From Mesaphorura yosii (taxonomy: Eukaryota; Arthropoda; Collembola; Poduromorpha; Tullbergiidae), in the NCBI GenBank assembly GCA_009869945.1, contig WIXG01000046.1, positions 186,001 to 250,000 of the forward strand: a DNA stretch of 64,000 bases. The letters are read 5' to 3'. Under the pieces are notes generated by a model that had not been told where the DNA came from, searched no databases, and worked only from the letters and a program-made list of their open reading frames with translations. The position numbers and the translations under genes are program-made. Position 1 is the first letter of the stretch, and every line of letters starts with the position of its first letter. Shown here one piece after another: positions 48,401 to 61,332 of this stretch.

Positions 48401-51400
48401 TTGATATTGCTGATTTTCACTTCCGTGATCGTGATCGAGTGTGCTCACCTTTGTGATAGAGTTCAATCGATTTTACAAGTGCGCAGACATATCCGGTTTC
48501 GTTGCACCCTCTGTAGCCTGATACAATGAATACGTTGGCATTCTTTACAACCGCCGAGAGCTGCTCATTCCCAATGAAATCGTTTTTCTCGGCCTGTGGA
48601 TCAGCATAAGAATTGATTCAGATGCGGTGTTCAATCAAATGAGTCGTAGTTTCATAGTTAAGTGCTTACATCCACCGCAATAGCACACGTCCCTTCAGAT
48701 ATGGAAATATTTAGGCATAAATAGCTAAGATCATTTCCAAGTTGTTTCTCTGTCTTTTGACTTTTCCACGGGAGAGAGTTGTTTGTTCCCGCAGCGAAGT
48801 ACGAAACTGGTTGGCTATCTTCATCTTCTGTATTAAAACAGGATTTACAGCTTGTGGGTAATTCACTTGTATTCCCGAATATTACCGAAATCTGCAGATG
48901 GCCGACATCTTCGGAACAGATGCGATTTGGTTCCATCTAGTTTCACCTCATCTAAAATCCTTCCTTTCTCCAAAAATCTTGGCTCCCAAAGAAGCAAATC
49001 CACGCTGATCCTGTACAGTGATTATGGAATTTTAGCGCCAAGAAAAATGATAGAGTATCTAATTATGTGCTGGATTTTGATTGCAAATTGATTGCTCACC
49101 TGTTGTACAATTGCTCGAACAAATCCTTGGAATGTAAGTTGATATTTACACAACGCAGGTCCACTTGAATATTGTACTTGGCTGCCGCACACGTGGATTC
49201 GATGAATTTATTGATTTCTGAAGCGTCACCGGGCATCATATTCTCCCCTAATCAACCGATACAACCCAATGTAGTGTTTAGGCATGGCCTTGAGGTGTAA
49301 TACAGAAGGCAATGGAGAGACCTTACCTTTCCTTCCCTCACCTCCTAATTGACCTTCATGAGCTGTACGTTGGCGACTAAAGGGAGATGGATCATTCGTT
49401 GTGGAATAAAAACCAGCTAACGCATCATCTTCGGCTTCATATCTCTTCTCCTGAATAACGTCTGCCCTTGGCTCAGTAAAGAAGGACACTAACACTCTGG
49501 AAATCATGACAGAAGTGTAATGTGAATAATATAACAAATAACACAGCAACACAGAAATTCACCAATCTTAGAACCAACCTGGGCCAGTCGTACCCCTGTG
49601 ACCTCATGGACATGGTCTCAGCTTGCTTGTCATAAGACGAGGCCACGGCTAATGATACCGGTTCGCTGGACTGGGTTTCCTACATCAACAAATATCGCAG
49701 ATTGCATATTCGTTCAAGTAAAACGCACAAGCACACTTGTTCATGTTCGTAAAACTTCTTGCCCGGTAATGTGTAATTTCATTTACCTTATACTTCAGTT
49801 CTGCTTCTTTACACTTGGTTTCAATTACTATATTTTTCATTCGCGAATCCAATAATGTTGACAGCACACCATTATCCAAGATTAGTATCACAGAGTCGGG
49901 TCTAACATTGCGCTTACAAAGGTCATCCTGAATCTCCCGCACCGTCAGATCCGGTATAGGAAATCTGAATGTTTTAACCACAGTCGTGATTAGATTACGC
50001 CCCATTACATTCACGGCCAAATTGGTTAATTTTCTCGCTAACCTGACGTTTACAAATATTTTCGGAACCTTTACTAGAATTCCAGTTACACTTTGAGGCT
50101 GATTATGGTAAACCTATTCAAACGAGGATGTGCAATTTTATGTGGCTTAGATACATTTGATCAACATCAACATACTTCAGAATCCAAGATACTTGCTCCC
50201 AAAGCGTTCCGTGGAGGCAACAGAATGTCCACAATGCGGTCTAATATTGATAAGTCGAGTTCCAAGTGACATGATTGGAGCCTAAACCTAAAAATAGAAA
50301 TACAATTTAGTACTGTCGTTTCGGCCTGACGCTGGACTATCAAAAGGGACTGGCATGCATTTATACAATAATACTTGCCTTATATTTGACTTTGAGAATA
50401 ATTGCGATGCAGCAGTCTTATTTGTGAAATCAATTCTGATGGCTTCAACACTTTTGTCTAACTCCGGAAATCTCAACAACTGTTTGAAATCAGGCAAAGT
50501 CTATTAACTATGTTGCAATAGAGTGCAAAACTTGTGCACTATCACCTGTATGTATTCTGGCCTGCAGTCACCAGAGAGAAATTCGCTGATTTGAAAGTGA
50601 CCAAACGAGACATGCCCAGTTGTAACCTGCATTGCCGCTTCCACAGACTTGGCGCCTTCCAGTCTAATGGGTGTTGCTATTAAGCTGTAAAAATGACAGT
50701 TTCCTACTTCAGTTATGTTTAGTGGATAATCTCATTTCTCAATAATCTTTTGACTACGTACACGAGGTGATCGAGAGAGCAACAATTGTGCAGACGCTTA
50801 CAAATTCCATCAACGTCTCGTTTGTCAGCAAGTGCAACACCAAGGCCCAACTTCGCAAAGAAAGCACAAGATAAATCCCGTAATCGTTCCACTGAAGTGC
50901 TCATAACCATTGATGGACTTGACCGCATAAACTTCACGACATCATTCTCCAGAATAACCAGGCTGGCACTCATACAAGTCACTGTGAACTTAATCTTTTC
51001 CACATGCCCATTGGAAACTTAGAAAGCAACCGAGAAATCGAGTCAGTAAAAATGAAATGCCCTCTGAGAATTAATAACCTTACCGGGTTCAACTAATACA
51101 GATGCTGTGGATGAGCAAAACAAGCTCTCAGCGGTCGATTCCGCAGAAGACGTGACAGAAATAGCAGAAGCCATCATCACCTCTGTGGCGTCATTAAAAT
51201 TTGATTTCACGGAATCAAACGGGAGAAATTCTTCGTCACCATCGTCTACAAAGAACGGCGATGAATGCACAAATTAATCAAAATCACAGAACATGTCGTT
51301 GCTCCTGATAGTATACCTTGGACGGGGAAGGACCATCCGTACTGTTTCTGAACTCCAGATAATCCAATACCAGAGGGTTTCAATTGCTCTTGAAGCTCAT

Positions 51401-52995
51401 CCTCAACTCGCTTGAAGTCAAACGTGTCCATTGGCTTTTCAGCCAACTTCCTCGACGATGCGCTGTCGAAAAGAGTTCGAGAATTGTTCTCACAGAATAA
51501 TACATCATAGTAGTTATTAAACTAATATATCACTCCTTGCACGTACCTGTCAACGTAATATGGATGCAGCAGCTCGTCTACCAGCTTGACTAATACGTGT
51601 ATTTGAAATGGAGAAACGAAGCCACAGAAGGACCCAAAGTTGCAATCAACAGACACCTGGAGGAGTCAAAGAAGGTATTGAGTCATCGATATACAATTGA
51701 CAACTGAACTGAGCCTCTATACACCCGCCCTTGCCGCTTACCTGAGGGCCCCGAATGTTCGCGTCTTTTTTTATTTTTATTTTTAATGTTTGCCGTCCGT
51801 CAAATCTTCCGACATGGATCAAACTTGGGACGCTGTCCAAGTCCTGTGGAGTGATACAAATGATAAATATCTGTTGGCTATTGTAATTAGTCACATTGAC
51901 GAAACACTTAAAGCTCACTTGGTTGTACGTAGAGCCATGCATGCCGCCGATGTCAATATAGCAAGTTACACCTTCCATGTGCACTTTCTTCTCACTGAAT
52001 GGCGTGTCACAAAAATTATTCGGGTCTTCATCCCCAGTTGTGCCCGAATACTTGCACCTGACATAATCAGATTCATAGTCAAATAGTCATAGTCATCTTG
52101 AGTTTGAAGACTGCTGCATTGATGATAATAATTTGAGAAACCTTGACTTACATTTTAATATGAAATTCGCAAGCCAAAGGCAGGTCCTGTAGTTCCCCGC
52201 CTAGCTTGATTCTCACAACAACATTGTTGAAGCACATTCTCACTCGTCCCAAAACTGTTCAACTCAAAGATTCATCTCAAACATCTAGCCAGAATCCGTA
52301 ATTCATGTGTCAAGTTGCTGGCGACTTACTTGCGTCAATCGTCTGAGCACAATGCTCTAAACCGGCCAGCGGAGTGTTGCTTTCTTGATTGACTTCATCC
52401 TGAACATCTTCGCTTTCTGTAGTCTTCAAACATTCTTCAGCTAGTTGCATACTTGAAGCCATGCTCGTCCACATTGAGTCCAGCATTGAGGAGCCTGACA
52501 TTACATGACGATAGTAAAATTATTCCAAACTCAGTCTCAGTATTTTTATCTCAGTCTAGTTAAAATCGCCGTACCAGTTTCGTGCCTTCCTTTCGGTTGG
52601 ATAGTTAAGCGCATTCCAGAGATTTCTATGTCACAGCTCTCTTGCATAATGGAAGACCACGGTATCGAAACGGATACATTTCCCAGTTGACCATCGATGA
52701 ACTCAATGGGCAGGTTCTGTTGCTCCGCCAGAGAGTTAAGTGCCTGCAAAAGTTGCACAATCAACATAGTTGTAAGTTGCATGATAATGTCCATAACAAG
52801 AAAAACAGAGTGGATTTCATGGTCTACCGTCGTATCCAGTGTCACGTCAGTAACATTGCCAGTCCCATGGTACACATCCACTGACAACTGGTCCAATGAT
52901 AATTTTTCCTGGAGGTACTGACCCAGATATCTCTGCAAGAGATATCTGCATACTCGTTTCTTAATGTTATCAGTCCAATTCCAATTACTCCACAT
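45448..52995 (-). CDS. ATG2: Autophagy-related protein 2 (ATG2), lipid-transfer protein
   Basis: A large gene with many short-intron exons. The N-terminus is a chorein-type start: DNIKKRVCRYLLQRYLGQYL followed by LSLDQLSVDVYHGTGNVTDV, FIDGQLGNVSVSIPW and IEISGMRLTIQPK. The ATG2 C-terminal part sits in the last exon (45448 to about 47190): LDYHGKRMDLSRGPLAGILM, NNSEIRLKRINYPHGILGVD, LIWMPIEQYQKDGRIAKGIQ, RGANSFSTSTAMAVLEITNR and GAAEFTYDMVSPGPELYR. ATG2 is a rod-shaped lipid-transfer protein that bridges ER and phagophore and works with WIPI and ATG9. The first intron after DTT is GT-AG and in phase. I read most exons between 47248 and 52900 but did not verify every junction, so total length is not given. 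Confidence 0.92.
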
Positions 52996-54822
52996 GTTTC
53001 AATGTATCTGCAATGTTATAAATATTCGAAGGTTTAGAATTTATCTGGGGACGAGAGCATCGCCATCTTGATTACCTTGTGGGCCGAAGATTGCAGAGAC
53101 CAACCAAGGCTGCAGTTTTTTTAGTGAAGTGAACACCTGTGCTGTGACTAGCAAGAAGCCATTGGAGGCCTCTCCGAAAAATGCTTCAGCGTCGTCACTC
53201 ACTGCTACGTCCAGCCATATTTCAGGAATTCACAAGATTTATGAGTTAAGAAGCTACAGTCACCAAGTAACAACTCAAATCTAACACGAGCCTGTCCTGA
53301 ATTGTTTTGGGGTAAAGATAAGATCAATTAGTCCATGTAGATTGCTGCTGAATGGACTTCTACGTTTCAATGTAATTTGTGTGAAGGATGACTAATATTT
53401 ATGAAATGAAACAATGAAACTTGAATTCAGAAAAGTGCAAGTTCAGCTGTTTAGCTCAAACGCTATCACATGTTCTTTTGCGAATGCAATGCGCAGTTGA
53501 GTTGTGCCAAGCAGAAAGCAAAAGGAAGGGTAAACACGATTTGTTCATTTGATGATGTAAACAAATGGAAAGATCTTCGCGCTTGAACATGAGCTTTAGC
53601 TAACCTCCCACAGCCCACACACGAGGACACGAGTACCACTGAATCCATGTCAGCTTTCCACAGGCCCGTGCCCAGTCCTTCAATGACCTATGACCTACTC
53701 TGAAATTATTCTGAGTTGCAATTTGTGAATTATGCACTCCCTGATAATAGCGACGCATTATTCGCGCTTAATTATACATTGGAATTCGACCATGATTCTT
53801 GATGTCTCGCCCAATCGGTCATGGTCCGCGCATTCTCAGGCTTGACAGCTAGAGATGATGCAGTCATATGCAGGGCTACTTTTTTCGAGTTCGACAACGA
53901 CCTCTAATTTAAGTATTAGTCATGTACCGACTCGACGCTGACATTTTGAGTTCGAGGACTCAACTGCAGTCTCGTCACAGCGTAAAACTTAGGGCAAAAT
54001 CGAAGCGACAAAATTCTTTAATTTTAAGATCAAGATGATGGAAAGACAAACATCAATAAATTGACTAGTGAACTGAAGGCACTTTTCTCAAATACTGGTG
54101 AGAATTGTTGGCATCATCGACAACAGTGTGAAAGTGGCTGATGATGCATATTTTCTCACCAGTTGTCTCACCCGAGCATGTAGGAGAGCGGAATAAATGT
54201 GCAATATCGACAGACATGAATTTCAGTATCATCAAATTAATGGCGACTAATGGCATTGTCGTGTGCCGGAATTTTTACCACGTCGACTCGCCTCGACTCG
54301 ATTGTATTCTCTTAGCTTCAGTTCTGCATCCACGAGCCACAAGAGGACAAGAATATGAACTTGGATTCTTTCCATCGTATGAAGGTATGAACACGGCATG
54401 GCGGTGGATCCTGCTCTGCGTGACTCAGTCCATCATTATCAGACGTTGAGCATTCTACTACCTCCTGTTCCTACCCCCTGAGTCGTCGCCTGATGGCTGT
54501 GCAGAAGAATCATGTTTTCACACCAGTCTTCATTTGCTCAGAGGAGTCGAAGATATTTATAGACATCAGCCTATACGAAGCCCAGATGCAGGAAACCAGA
54601 GATGCATGATTTTTTCGGAAGACCGTAATCAGTCAGTCGCTGGATTCGCCACTGCGAAGTTTTGTTCTTGGTTTACATTTCCACAAGCCCTTTGGTAAGT
54701 TTACTCCTTGCTATTAAAAATTCAATACAAACCCTGAATCCTTCGCAAGATTTCTCTACATTGATTGTTCCATTATAATATCTTTATATTTTGTACAGCG
54801 AAAGTCGCAGCAATCCGCCAAT
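52996..54822. other. Divergent intergenic region ATG2 / tropomyosin
   Basis: About 1.8 kb. It probably includes a non-coding first tropomyosin exon: a donor TTTG-GTAAGTTT near 54693 pairs with the acceptor TTGTACAG near 54798, 25 bp before the ATG. A 102-codon plus frame (54141-54449) has no similarity. Confidence 0.5.
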
Positions 54823-57800
54823 ATGGACGCGATCAAGAAGAAGATGCAAGCTATGAAGCTTGAGAAGGACAATGCGATGGACCGGGCTGACAACTGCGAA
54901 CAGCAGGCCCGAGATGCCAACGCCCGTGCCGACAAGACCGAGGAGGAAGTACGTGCGCTCCAGAAGAAGATCCAGCAGATTGAAAACGAGCTCGACCAAA
55001 CCCAAGAACAACTCATGCAGGCGAATACGAAGCTGGAAGAGAAGGAGAAAGGCCTTCAAAACGTAAGTACAGCTCCCTTAATTCCATTTATAGGCCAGCG
55101 GCTAATCAGTGGTCATTTTAATGCGCTGCATTTGAATACGCTTGCTCATTCAGTCGGGTCAGGTCATTGTGAAAATATTTGCTAAGTTACATGTACGCAT
55201 AAGAAAACACGGATCGGGCTATCAGGGCAAAATGCAGCAAGAATTCTTAGGATAAATTAATATGTGTGGGAGAATGAGGATATAGCATGGCGGAAAAAGT
55301 GGAATTGAGAATTGACTTTACAGTGCTTCAGAGAAAGTTATTTTTAGCTTCGAAATGTGATCATGCTTATGCCGAATTTTGGCACGCGTTCCTGTTGCTA
55401 ATAAAAGCATCGTGCCACTACTACTAGAATTCACACTCCCTTATTTGGTTGCTCAGACCCTAAACTAGAACTAGTAACGAATAACGAAAGCAAGGAGGCT
55501 ATAACCTAAATTCTAAGATTCTTCCTTCACCTCATCTCATACTTTTATCGCGTCGCTTCAGATCACCTCACATTACAAAACAGACCTTAATCCCATATCC
55601 ATCGACTCTGTATCTCTTCACATGCAGACGCATCCGCGTTCACGCGTTTGTTCTGATCTTGCTTCATAATTTGGTCGCGAAACTACAGTTATAATCGCAC
55701 TGAATCTATACAATGATTTGAATTGGCTTTCGATTGTTGTGAACAAAGATCATGAAGTCATGATCGAACGCAGTATAGTACGAATTGTACGATCCCATCC
55801 ATTGCATGTGCATCAAAATGTGAGAACAAAAGTAGGGCTGAGTGGCACGCATACTCGGTGCTGGTACGATTGAATGTGGCTTCAGCGGAGGCGTTCGATG
55901 AAGCATTTTATTTACCAAAAATGGAAAAGGTGTGTACAGTATATAAATGGTATTTTCCTTTCAACCCTTTCCTTTCGTATTTACTGTTGTGATTCATTGA
56001 CTGGAGTAACACACGGGCTAGGCTAGCAGGTACCGACTGACAGCCACAGGTAGAAAAGATCCTGCGTGAAGTCCAAGTCTCTGAACTCTCCGAAGATTCC
56101 GACTCGAAGTCTTGTAAAGTAACCTTGGCCTTGCCACGCCAGGTGACTTCTTGATAAGATTTTTGAGCCAGTATTCAGTCTTTCAATTCCTAATTGGAGA
56201 AATTAGATTCTGAATTTGTAAATTGGTTGACTGGAAAAGAGTTTGTGCTCTTCCTTCGAAACACTGCCAGCTCCTCGGGGTTTAATAATTATATCCGGAT
56301 TCTGACACACGCACAGTATTCAGTATGAACACAAACAACGCATCGCAGGGCAGCCTGCTGGATGTCCTCAAGAAGAAAATGAGACAAACTAAGGAAGAAA
56401 TGGAGAAGTATAAAGAGGATTCAGAGGATCTTCAAAAGAAATTGCAAATGGAAAGCTTGCGTAGAGAAGAAGTAAGGAAAATGCCGGCAATTAGGGCTGT
56501 TATTGAAATGATTCAATTGAGTAGGTATTAATTTAGTACCAGCATCACGCACGCTTTGGAATATGTAGCTCGAAACTGCGATAATTTACCGTGTCCGTCG
56601 CTTGCCTACACGTTATTGCGAATGGTACTAACTTATCGAATGTTTGAACTTAGGCCGAGGCCGAGGTGGCTGCTTTGAACAGGCGAATCCAGCTGATTGA
56701 GGAGGACTTGGAAAGATCCGAAGAGCGCCTTGGAACCGCTACCACGAAATTGGCAGAGGCAACGCATGCGGCTGATGAATCTGAGCGGTATGTTAATTTG
56801 GACTGTTAAATCTGCAATTCGACCTCTGCAGGCGGAAGGGAAAATGGAGACCGTGTCTTAGGAGTAGGAATCGGATGTTCAGAGTCCCTTAATTATTGCC
56901 CTACCTTTAACCCTAAACTAAAGTAGCAAGCAGTATAATAATAATGTCATTCCATTTTCTCTTGCAAATCACACATGTAGCATAAGGAAAGCTTTAGAGA
57001 ATCGCAGCAATATGGAGGATGATCGTGTTTCGATGTTAGAAGCACAACTGGCACAAGCCAAACTTATTGCCGAAGAATCGGACAAAAAGTATGAAGAGGT
57101 ATGACTATCAATCCAGATGATCAAGGCATTAGCCATTAGCCTTTACTTTAAGCTTTTGCCAAGTGCACAATGAAAACATCTCTGACTCCATACTCCACTC
57201 CAGCAAATACCACTGCATTGAAAATGATTCAAACGGTCATCAATTCTAGAGGTTTTTCCGCCGAATGTTTTAAGCCAATTTTATTCGCTGATTTGAACTG
57301 TTGAGTTCCCAACCCCGCTAATTTGTTCATGTTCTGCAGTATGCGTAAGGTATTGGAGAATCGCTCCCTTTCTGATGAAGAGAGGATGGACACGCTTGAG
57401 AACCAGCTTAAAGAAGCACGATTCTTGGCAGAAGAGGCTGATAGGAAATACGATGAGGTGTCTGTTTTTATTTTGCGTTGTTGACCCTTGACTATGCTTT
57501 CTGAATTCCGACTTTCCGAATTTTATAACATAACATAATGTACCACCCCCATAGATTGCTAATTGTTTCATTCATTTGATGTTAGCCGATTGATTGAAAA
57601 ACAGGCGGAATTAGTTCCTAAAGCATTTTCATTGATGTAAAGGTTGCCCGTAAGCTAGCCATGGTTGAGGCTGATTTGGAGCGCGCAGAAGAACGTGCTG
57701 AAACTGGTGAATCGTGAGTTGACATACTTCCTCTTCGTTTGATTATCATTCTTTAATCAGATGTTGGGTTGGAGTGTGATCGTGTGTACTAAACCATTTT

Positions 57801-60494
57801 ATCTAACCATGTGCAGTTAGCCTAACTGTTTTATCGAAATGCGAGTGGGTTTTCGCTAGTAACATCATTGTGTTTCACTTACGCAATGAAGATTAATTGA
57901 CCCGAGCCATGGGCCAACTAATTTATCAACAAGTGTTTTCATTGTGTCTTTGCACATATTTGCATAACTCTTGGCTCATTTTATTGTTGTGATTTTGTGA
58001 CTAATTTGTTGTTACCCTCTTCCGCATGGACGAATTTTAGGTTGCACGCAAACTTGTCATGATGGAGCAAGATTTAGAAAGAGCCGAAGAGAGGGCTGAA
58101 CAGAGTGAATCGTACGTTAACTAACAATTAAACAACATTATGTAGCAACTAATATTTTGTTTGCCGTGTTTTAATTATGCGAGCTTGCAAATTCCTGATC
58201 ATTTGATGATGTTGCAGAAAAATTGTTGAACTTGAGGAGGAGTTGAGAGTCGTCGGAAACAACTTGAAATCTCTGGAGGTCTCAGAAGAAAAGGTAAAGA
58301 ACGACCTGACCGCCGGCCATACTTGAACCCTTTAAGCTCTGCTTTTTACATGTCCATTCTCGTTATCCACCAGGCCCGTCAACGAGAGGACGAATTCAAG
58401 GAACAGATCAAGAGCATGACCGCTCGATTGAAGCAGGTACTATCGACTATCGGAGTGAAAATATTTGCCTTCTTGGATATATCTGAATCCTATTTGTTGT
58501 GTCACAGGCTGAGGCCCGAGCTGAATTTGCTGAGCGATCGGTGCAAAAATTGCAAAAGGAAGTGGACAGATTGGAAGGTAATTTATTCTCACTTGGATTC
58601 TCATACCAGAATGGGTCCATATAAATTCGCACCGATTGTTACATGGGCATATGGCAAAAATGCAAATTAATGAATTTTAAATTCTGACCCAAGCTAAGGC
58701 TAAAAGCTGATTTTAGAAAGCGTCCGTTATGGTTAATTCGTGGCAAAATGAATTTGCTAATGATGAAATTTAATATGTGACTAGATGATTTGATTGGTGA
58801 GAAAGAGAAGAGCAGAATGTTGCAGGATGAAATGGAAGCCACTTTGCAGGACATTCAGAACATGTACTTAGATTTAGATTCTCATTCTAGTTTTAAAATA
58901 TCAACTTGCATTTTCTACTGCACAAGCATACGTGGATAAGGGAATCTTTTAAAATGGTGGCTTGCTTGCTTCTGCTTGAAGCGCTAGAATTACGGGACTT
59001 CATTTACTTTCTGCGGTCATCAAGATATTTTTTGCATTCGGTACCTCTACAAGAACATAATAGCAGGGTCAACAATGTTGTGCTGGAGATTGTTTCAGTT
59101 TGGCTTTCAACAATCATACCGGAGAAATCTCTTAAACTCGTTTTGAATAACTTCTTTAGATGAACTGGTTTGTGAAAAGGAAAAGTACAAGTCAATATGT
59201 GATGATCTGGACGGCACTTTCTCTGAACTTTCTGGATACTGATCTATCTATCAAAATCATTGTATCAGTTTTTAATTCTTCAGCGACATTAGGTTCATTT
59301 CTTATCGGCCCAAGGATTTTGCTAATTGCTGTTCTCCCTGATTCATTTTGATTTAAAGGATTTCAAAGATCGCGTAAAGTAAATAAAAACAGTTTCTCGA
59401 ATTCAATGAAGGAGTGAGAGATTGAATCGATAGCAGTATTTCAGAATATTCTAATGGATCATCGTGACCAGCTCTTGGCAAATTTCCAAATTGAGCCTTT
59501 TCTTTTTTGTTTTTCAGTTTTTACTATTTACTTTTCTTCGTCGGTTTACGGTTTCCGTTCATGTCATTTGTTGTTGTCCGCAAATTTGTACGTGCCAAAA
59601 CGCATTTAGATTTAGATGGCAATTGTGTCACAAGTTTGTAAGGTTGAGGTTGAAAACTGTGGGTTTAGAGGGTACTTCTTCCAAGGTTTACCCATTACCA
59701 CTGACCGTGCCTTGTGCTTATTTTGCAGACGAGCTGGTGAACGAGAAAGAAAAATACAAGTCAATTTCCGACGAGCTAGACGTTACATTTTCGGAACTTA
59801 CTGGCTACTAGAGCTGACACACTGAAAACATTAATCTCCTTTCTACAATACTCATACAATACTTTAGTTACTTCTGTCTGCCGTACCAGTCCTAATCAAT
59901 CAATTCGTTTCGTCGATGGGCTTTCCAATTATCAATGTCAGTGACCAGTCTTTATGAATTTCTTATTAATGCCAATAGTTTCACGAATTCTTATCTTGCT
60001 CATGTGCACTGGTTGTTCTTAATAACTTGGATTCACAAGTTTTCCAATTGTGTTATAAGAAAGCAAGATAAGATTTCTGGATTGGCATTATTTACATTTG
60101 AGTGTGGCATTTTCGTGTAGTCACTCTGACTTAATACTAACACCGCCGTGTGAAGAGTTTCATGACTTTCTATAACTCTGGGTTGCATGCGGGCTAATAT
60201 AATACACAAGTCAGCATTCTTGACCTTCATATTTAGATCTGAATCTGAGTTTTACTTTACGATTTCGCTAATTGGCTATCTAATGCTAACCTTCGCATTT
60301 GCAACTGCAACTGAATTCACGCGTGGTTTTGCTGAGATCGCATGCCTTAACACTGCCAAACATTACCCAACACCCGCGAATGTGTACCTAATTTTTATCC
60401 TTCTGTTTCAGATAACCTCATCAGTGAAAGAGAAAAATACAAGAAAATGGCCGATGAAATGGAGAAAACATTCGCCGAATTGTCCGTGTATTGA
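54823..60494 (+). CDS. Tm1: Tropomyosin, multi-isoform locus
   Basis: The long isoform joins 54823-55062, 56654-56787, one of 56981-57098 / 57340-57457, one of 57643-57713 / 58041-58111, 58218-58293, 58374-58436, 58508-58577 and one terminal exon. With a standard terminal exon this gives exactly 284 residues, the canonical tropomyosin length. It begins [20 protein letters not shown], and the whole protein is a heptad coiled coil ([57 protein letters not shown]). All alternative exons preserve phase. Tropomyosin lies along actin filaments and gates myosin and troponin interactions in muscle; short forms serve the cytoskeleton. Arthropod tropomyosins are also well-known allergens. The 4-kb region has longer introns than neighbouring genes, consistent with alternative promoters and splicing control. 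Confidence 0.95.
56325..56471 (+). other. Tm1: Alternative first coding exon of tropomyosin (short isoform)
   Basis: 49 codons starting [20 protein letters not shown] and ending SLRREE at a GTAAGG donor in phase 0, the same phase as exon 54823-55062. The [20 protein letters not shown] segment matches the cytoskeletal tropomyosin start known in insects. Used with the common exons it yields a 253-residue isoform. It implies an internal promoter between 55063 and 56324. Confidence 0.85.
56981..57457 (+). other. Tm1: Mutually exclusive tropomyosin exon pair (118 nt each)
   Basis: 56981-57098 encodes [20 protein letters not shown]... and 57340-57457 encodes [20 protein letters not shown].... Both are 118 nt, start in phase 2 (CG-C or CG-T) and end in phase 0 (EE or DE). 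Including both would add 118 nt and break the frame, so they must be alternatives. Confidence 0.9.
57643..58111 (+). other. Tm1: Mutually exclusive tropomyosin exon pair (71 nt each)
   Basis: 57643-57713 ([24 protein letters not shown]) and 58041-58111 ([24 protein letters not shown]) are equal in length, with the same phases. Both together would shift the frame, so one is chosen per transcript. Confidence 0.9.
58785..60494 (+). other. Tm1: Four alternative tropomyosin terminal exons
   Basis: Each starts with AT completing an Asp codon after exon 58508-58577. 58785-58939 encodes [27 protein letters not shown] and then 21 extra residues. 59160-59242 ends [14 protein letters not shown], 59729-59811 ends [14 protein letters not shown] and 60412-60494 ends [14 protein letters not shown]; each of these three encodes 26 residues after the split Asp codon. 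AATAAA at 60863 follows the last one. Confidence 0.9.
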
Positions 60495-60862
60495 CGGGAT
60501 AAATTGTCCTTCTGCCTACCACAGCATTTGACTACTTAAAATTGTCCTAGATAAAATTATGTTTTAATTTAAGTTAAATCACATGCCATTGAGTTAAAGT
60601 TACCGACGTGGTCCTGGCCGGGTGGTAACGAGCCTGTGCACACGCTTGCGGTGGTTGTCAGCTTGCAATGCAAAGAACGTCCATAAGTTGTGAACATGTT
60701 ATAAAGAAAAACTATCTGTTGCAATTAGGGTATTTATGTTGCTTTTCATTTCAAGTATTTACTTTCTTTAATGCGAATCTGGCAGCCATGCTCTAAACAA
60801 TACTTGTGTTTTAATCCTTCTGATAATCTGGTTCCGTAGCTTAACTACATAATCATACTTCA

Positions 60863-60868
60863 AATAAA
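60863..60868 (+). terminator. Poly(A) signal after the last tropomyosin exon
   Basis: AATAAA about 370 bp after the last tropomyosin stop. The upstream terminal exons must use other poly(A) sites, which I did not pin down. Confidence 0.45.
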
Positions 60869-60984
60869 TAATTTATTGCTACGTTAATTTCGCTGCATCG
60901 GTCATTGGCCTCTCGTATTTCCACAATCGTCTCATTATTGCCTATCTGTGGAGAATCTGGGTCTGGGTTCTGGCCTGGAAGGCG

Positions 60985-61332
60985 TCATGGATTAAAACAA
61001 AAACTGCTATCGCGCTTCACACGTCGTTCCGTGACCCGAACTTTCCCCGGCATCTTTTCTCTTGACTCGAGGTTTTCGTCAGTTCCTCGTTTCGAGAAAA
61101 AGCAGGGGACTGGATGCCGAGTCAGCATTGATACGCTAGCCAAGCTAAATGCTGCAGGCACTTTGATAATTTTTGACAATGGGCGTACTTTTCTCTTCGC
61201 CTTTTTAGCATTTTCAAGTTCTTCGACAATGTCCGGGTAATGCATGGTCGCAGCACAGCGGAACCGGGCCCGGGCTCCGGCAAACAGAGATCTGCGGAGC
61301 AAATATGTCACTTGATAATGGACTTCTTGCAT
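60985..61332 (-). CDS. Possible small single-exon gene, product unknown
   Basis: A 115-codon ATG frame. The N-terminus (VTYLLRRSLFAGARARFRCA) is Arg-rich and free of acidic residues, like a mitochondrial presequence. A Lys-rich helical segment follows (EELENAKKAKRKVRPLSK), and the tail is basic. A minus-strand AATAAA lies at 60872-60877, about 110 bp past the stop. I recognise no family, and a plus-strand frame of similar length overlaps it, so it may be chance. Confidence 0.35.
   Translation of the reverse strand: MQEVHYQVTYLLRRSLFAGARARFRCAATMHYPDIVEELENAKKAKRKVRPLSKIIKVPAAFSLASVSMLTRHPVPCFFSKRGTDENLESREKMPGKVRVTERRVKRDSSFCFNP

Noticed and set aside
54141-54449. 102-codon frame upstream of tropomyosin
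   Set aside because: No family similarity, no splice context and composition like the surrounding non-coding DNA.
54756-55059. Long minus-strand frames rich in Leu, Val and Ser opposite tropomyosin exon 1
   Set aside because: They are antisense shadows of the strongly biased coiled-coil codons of tropomyosin.
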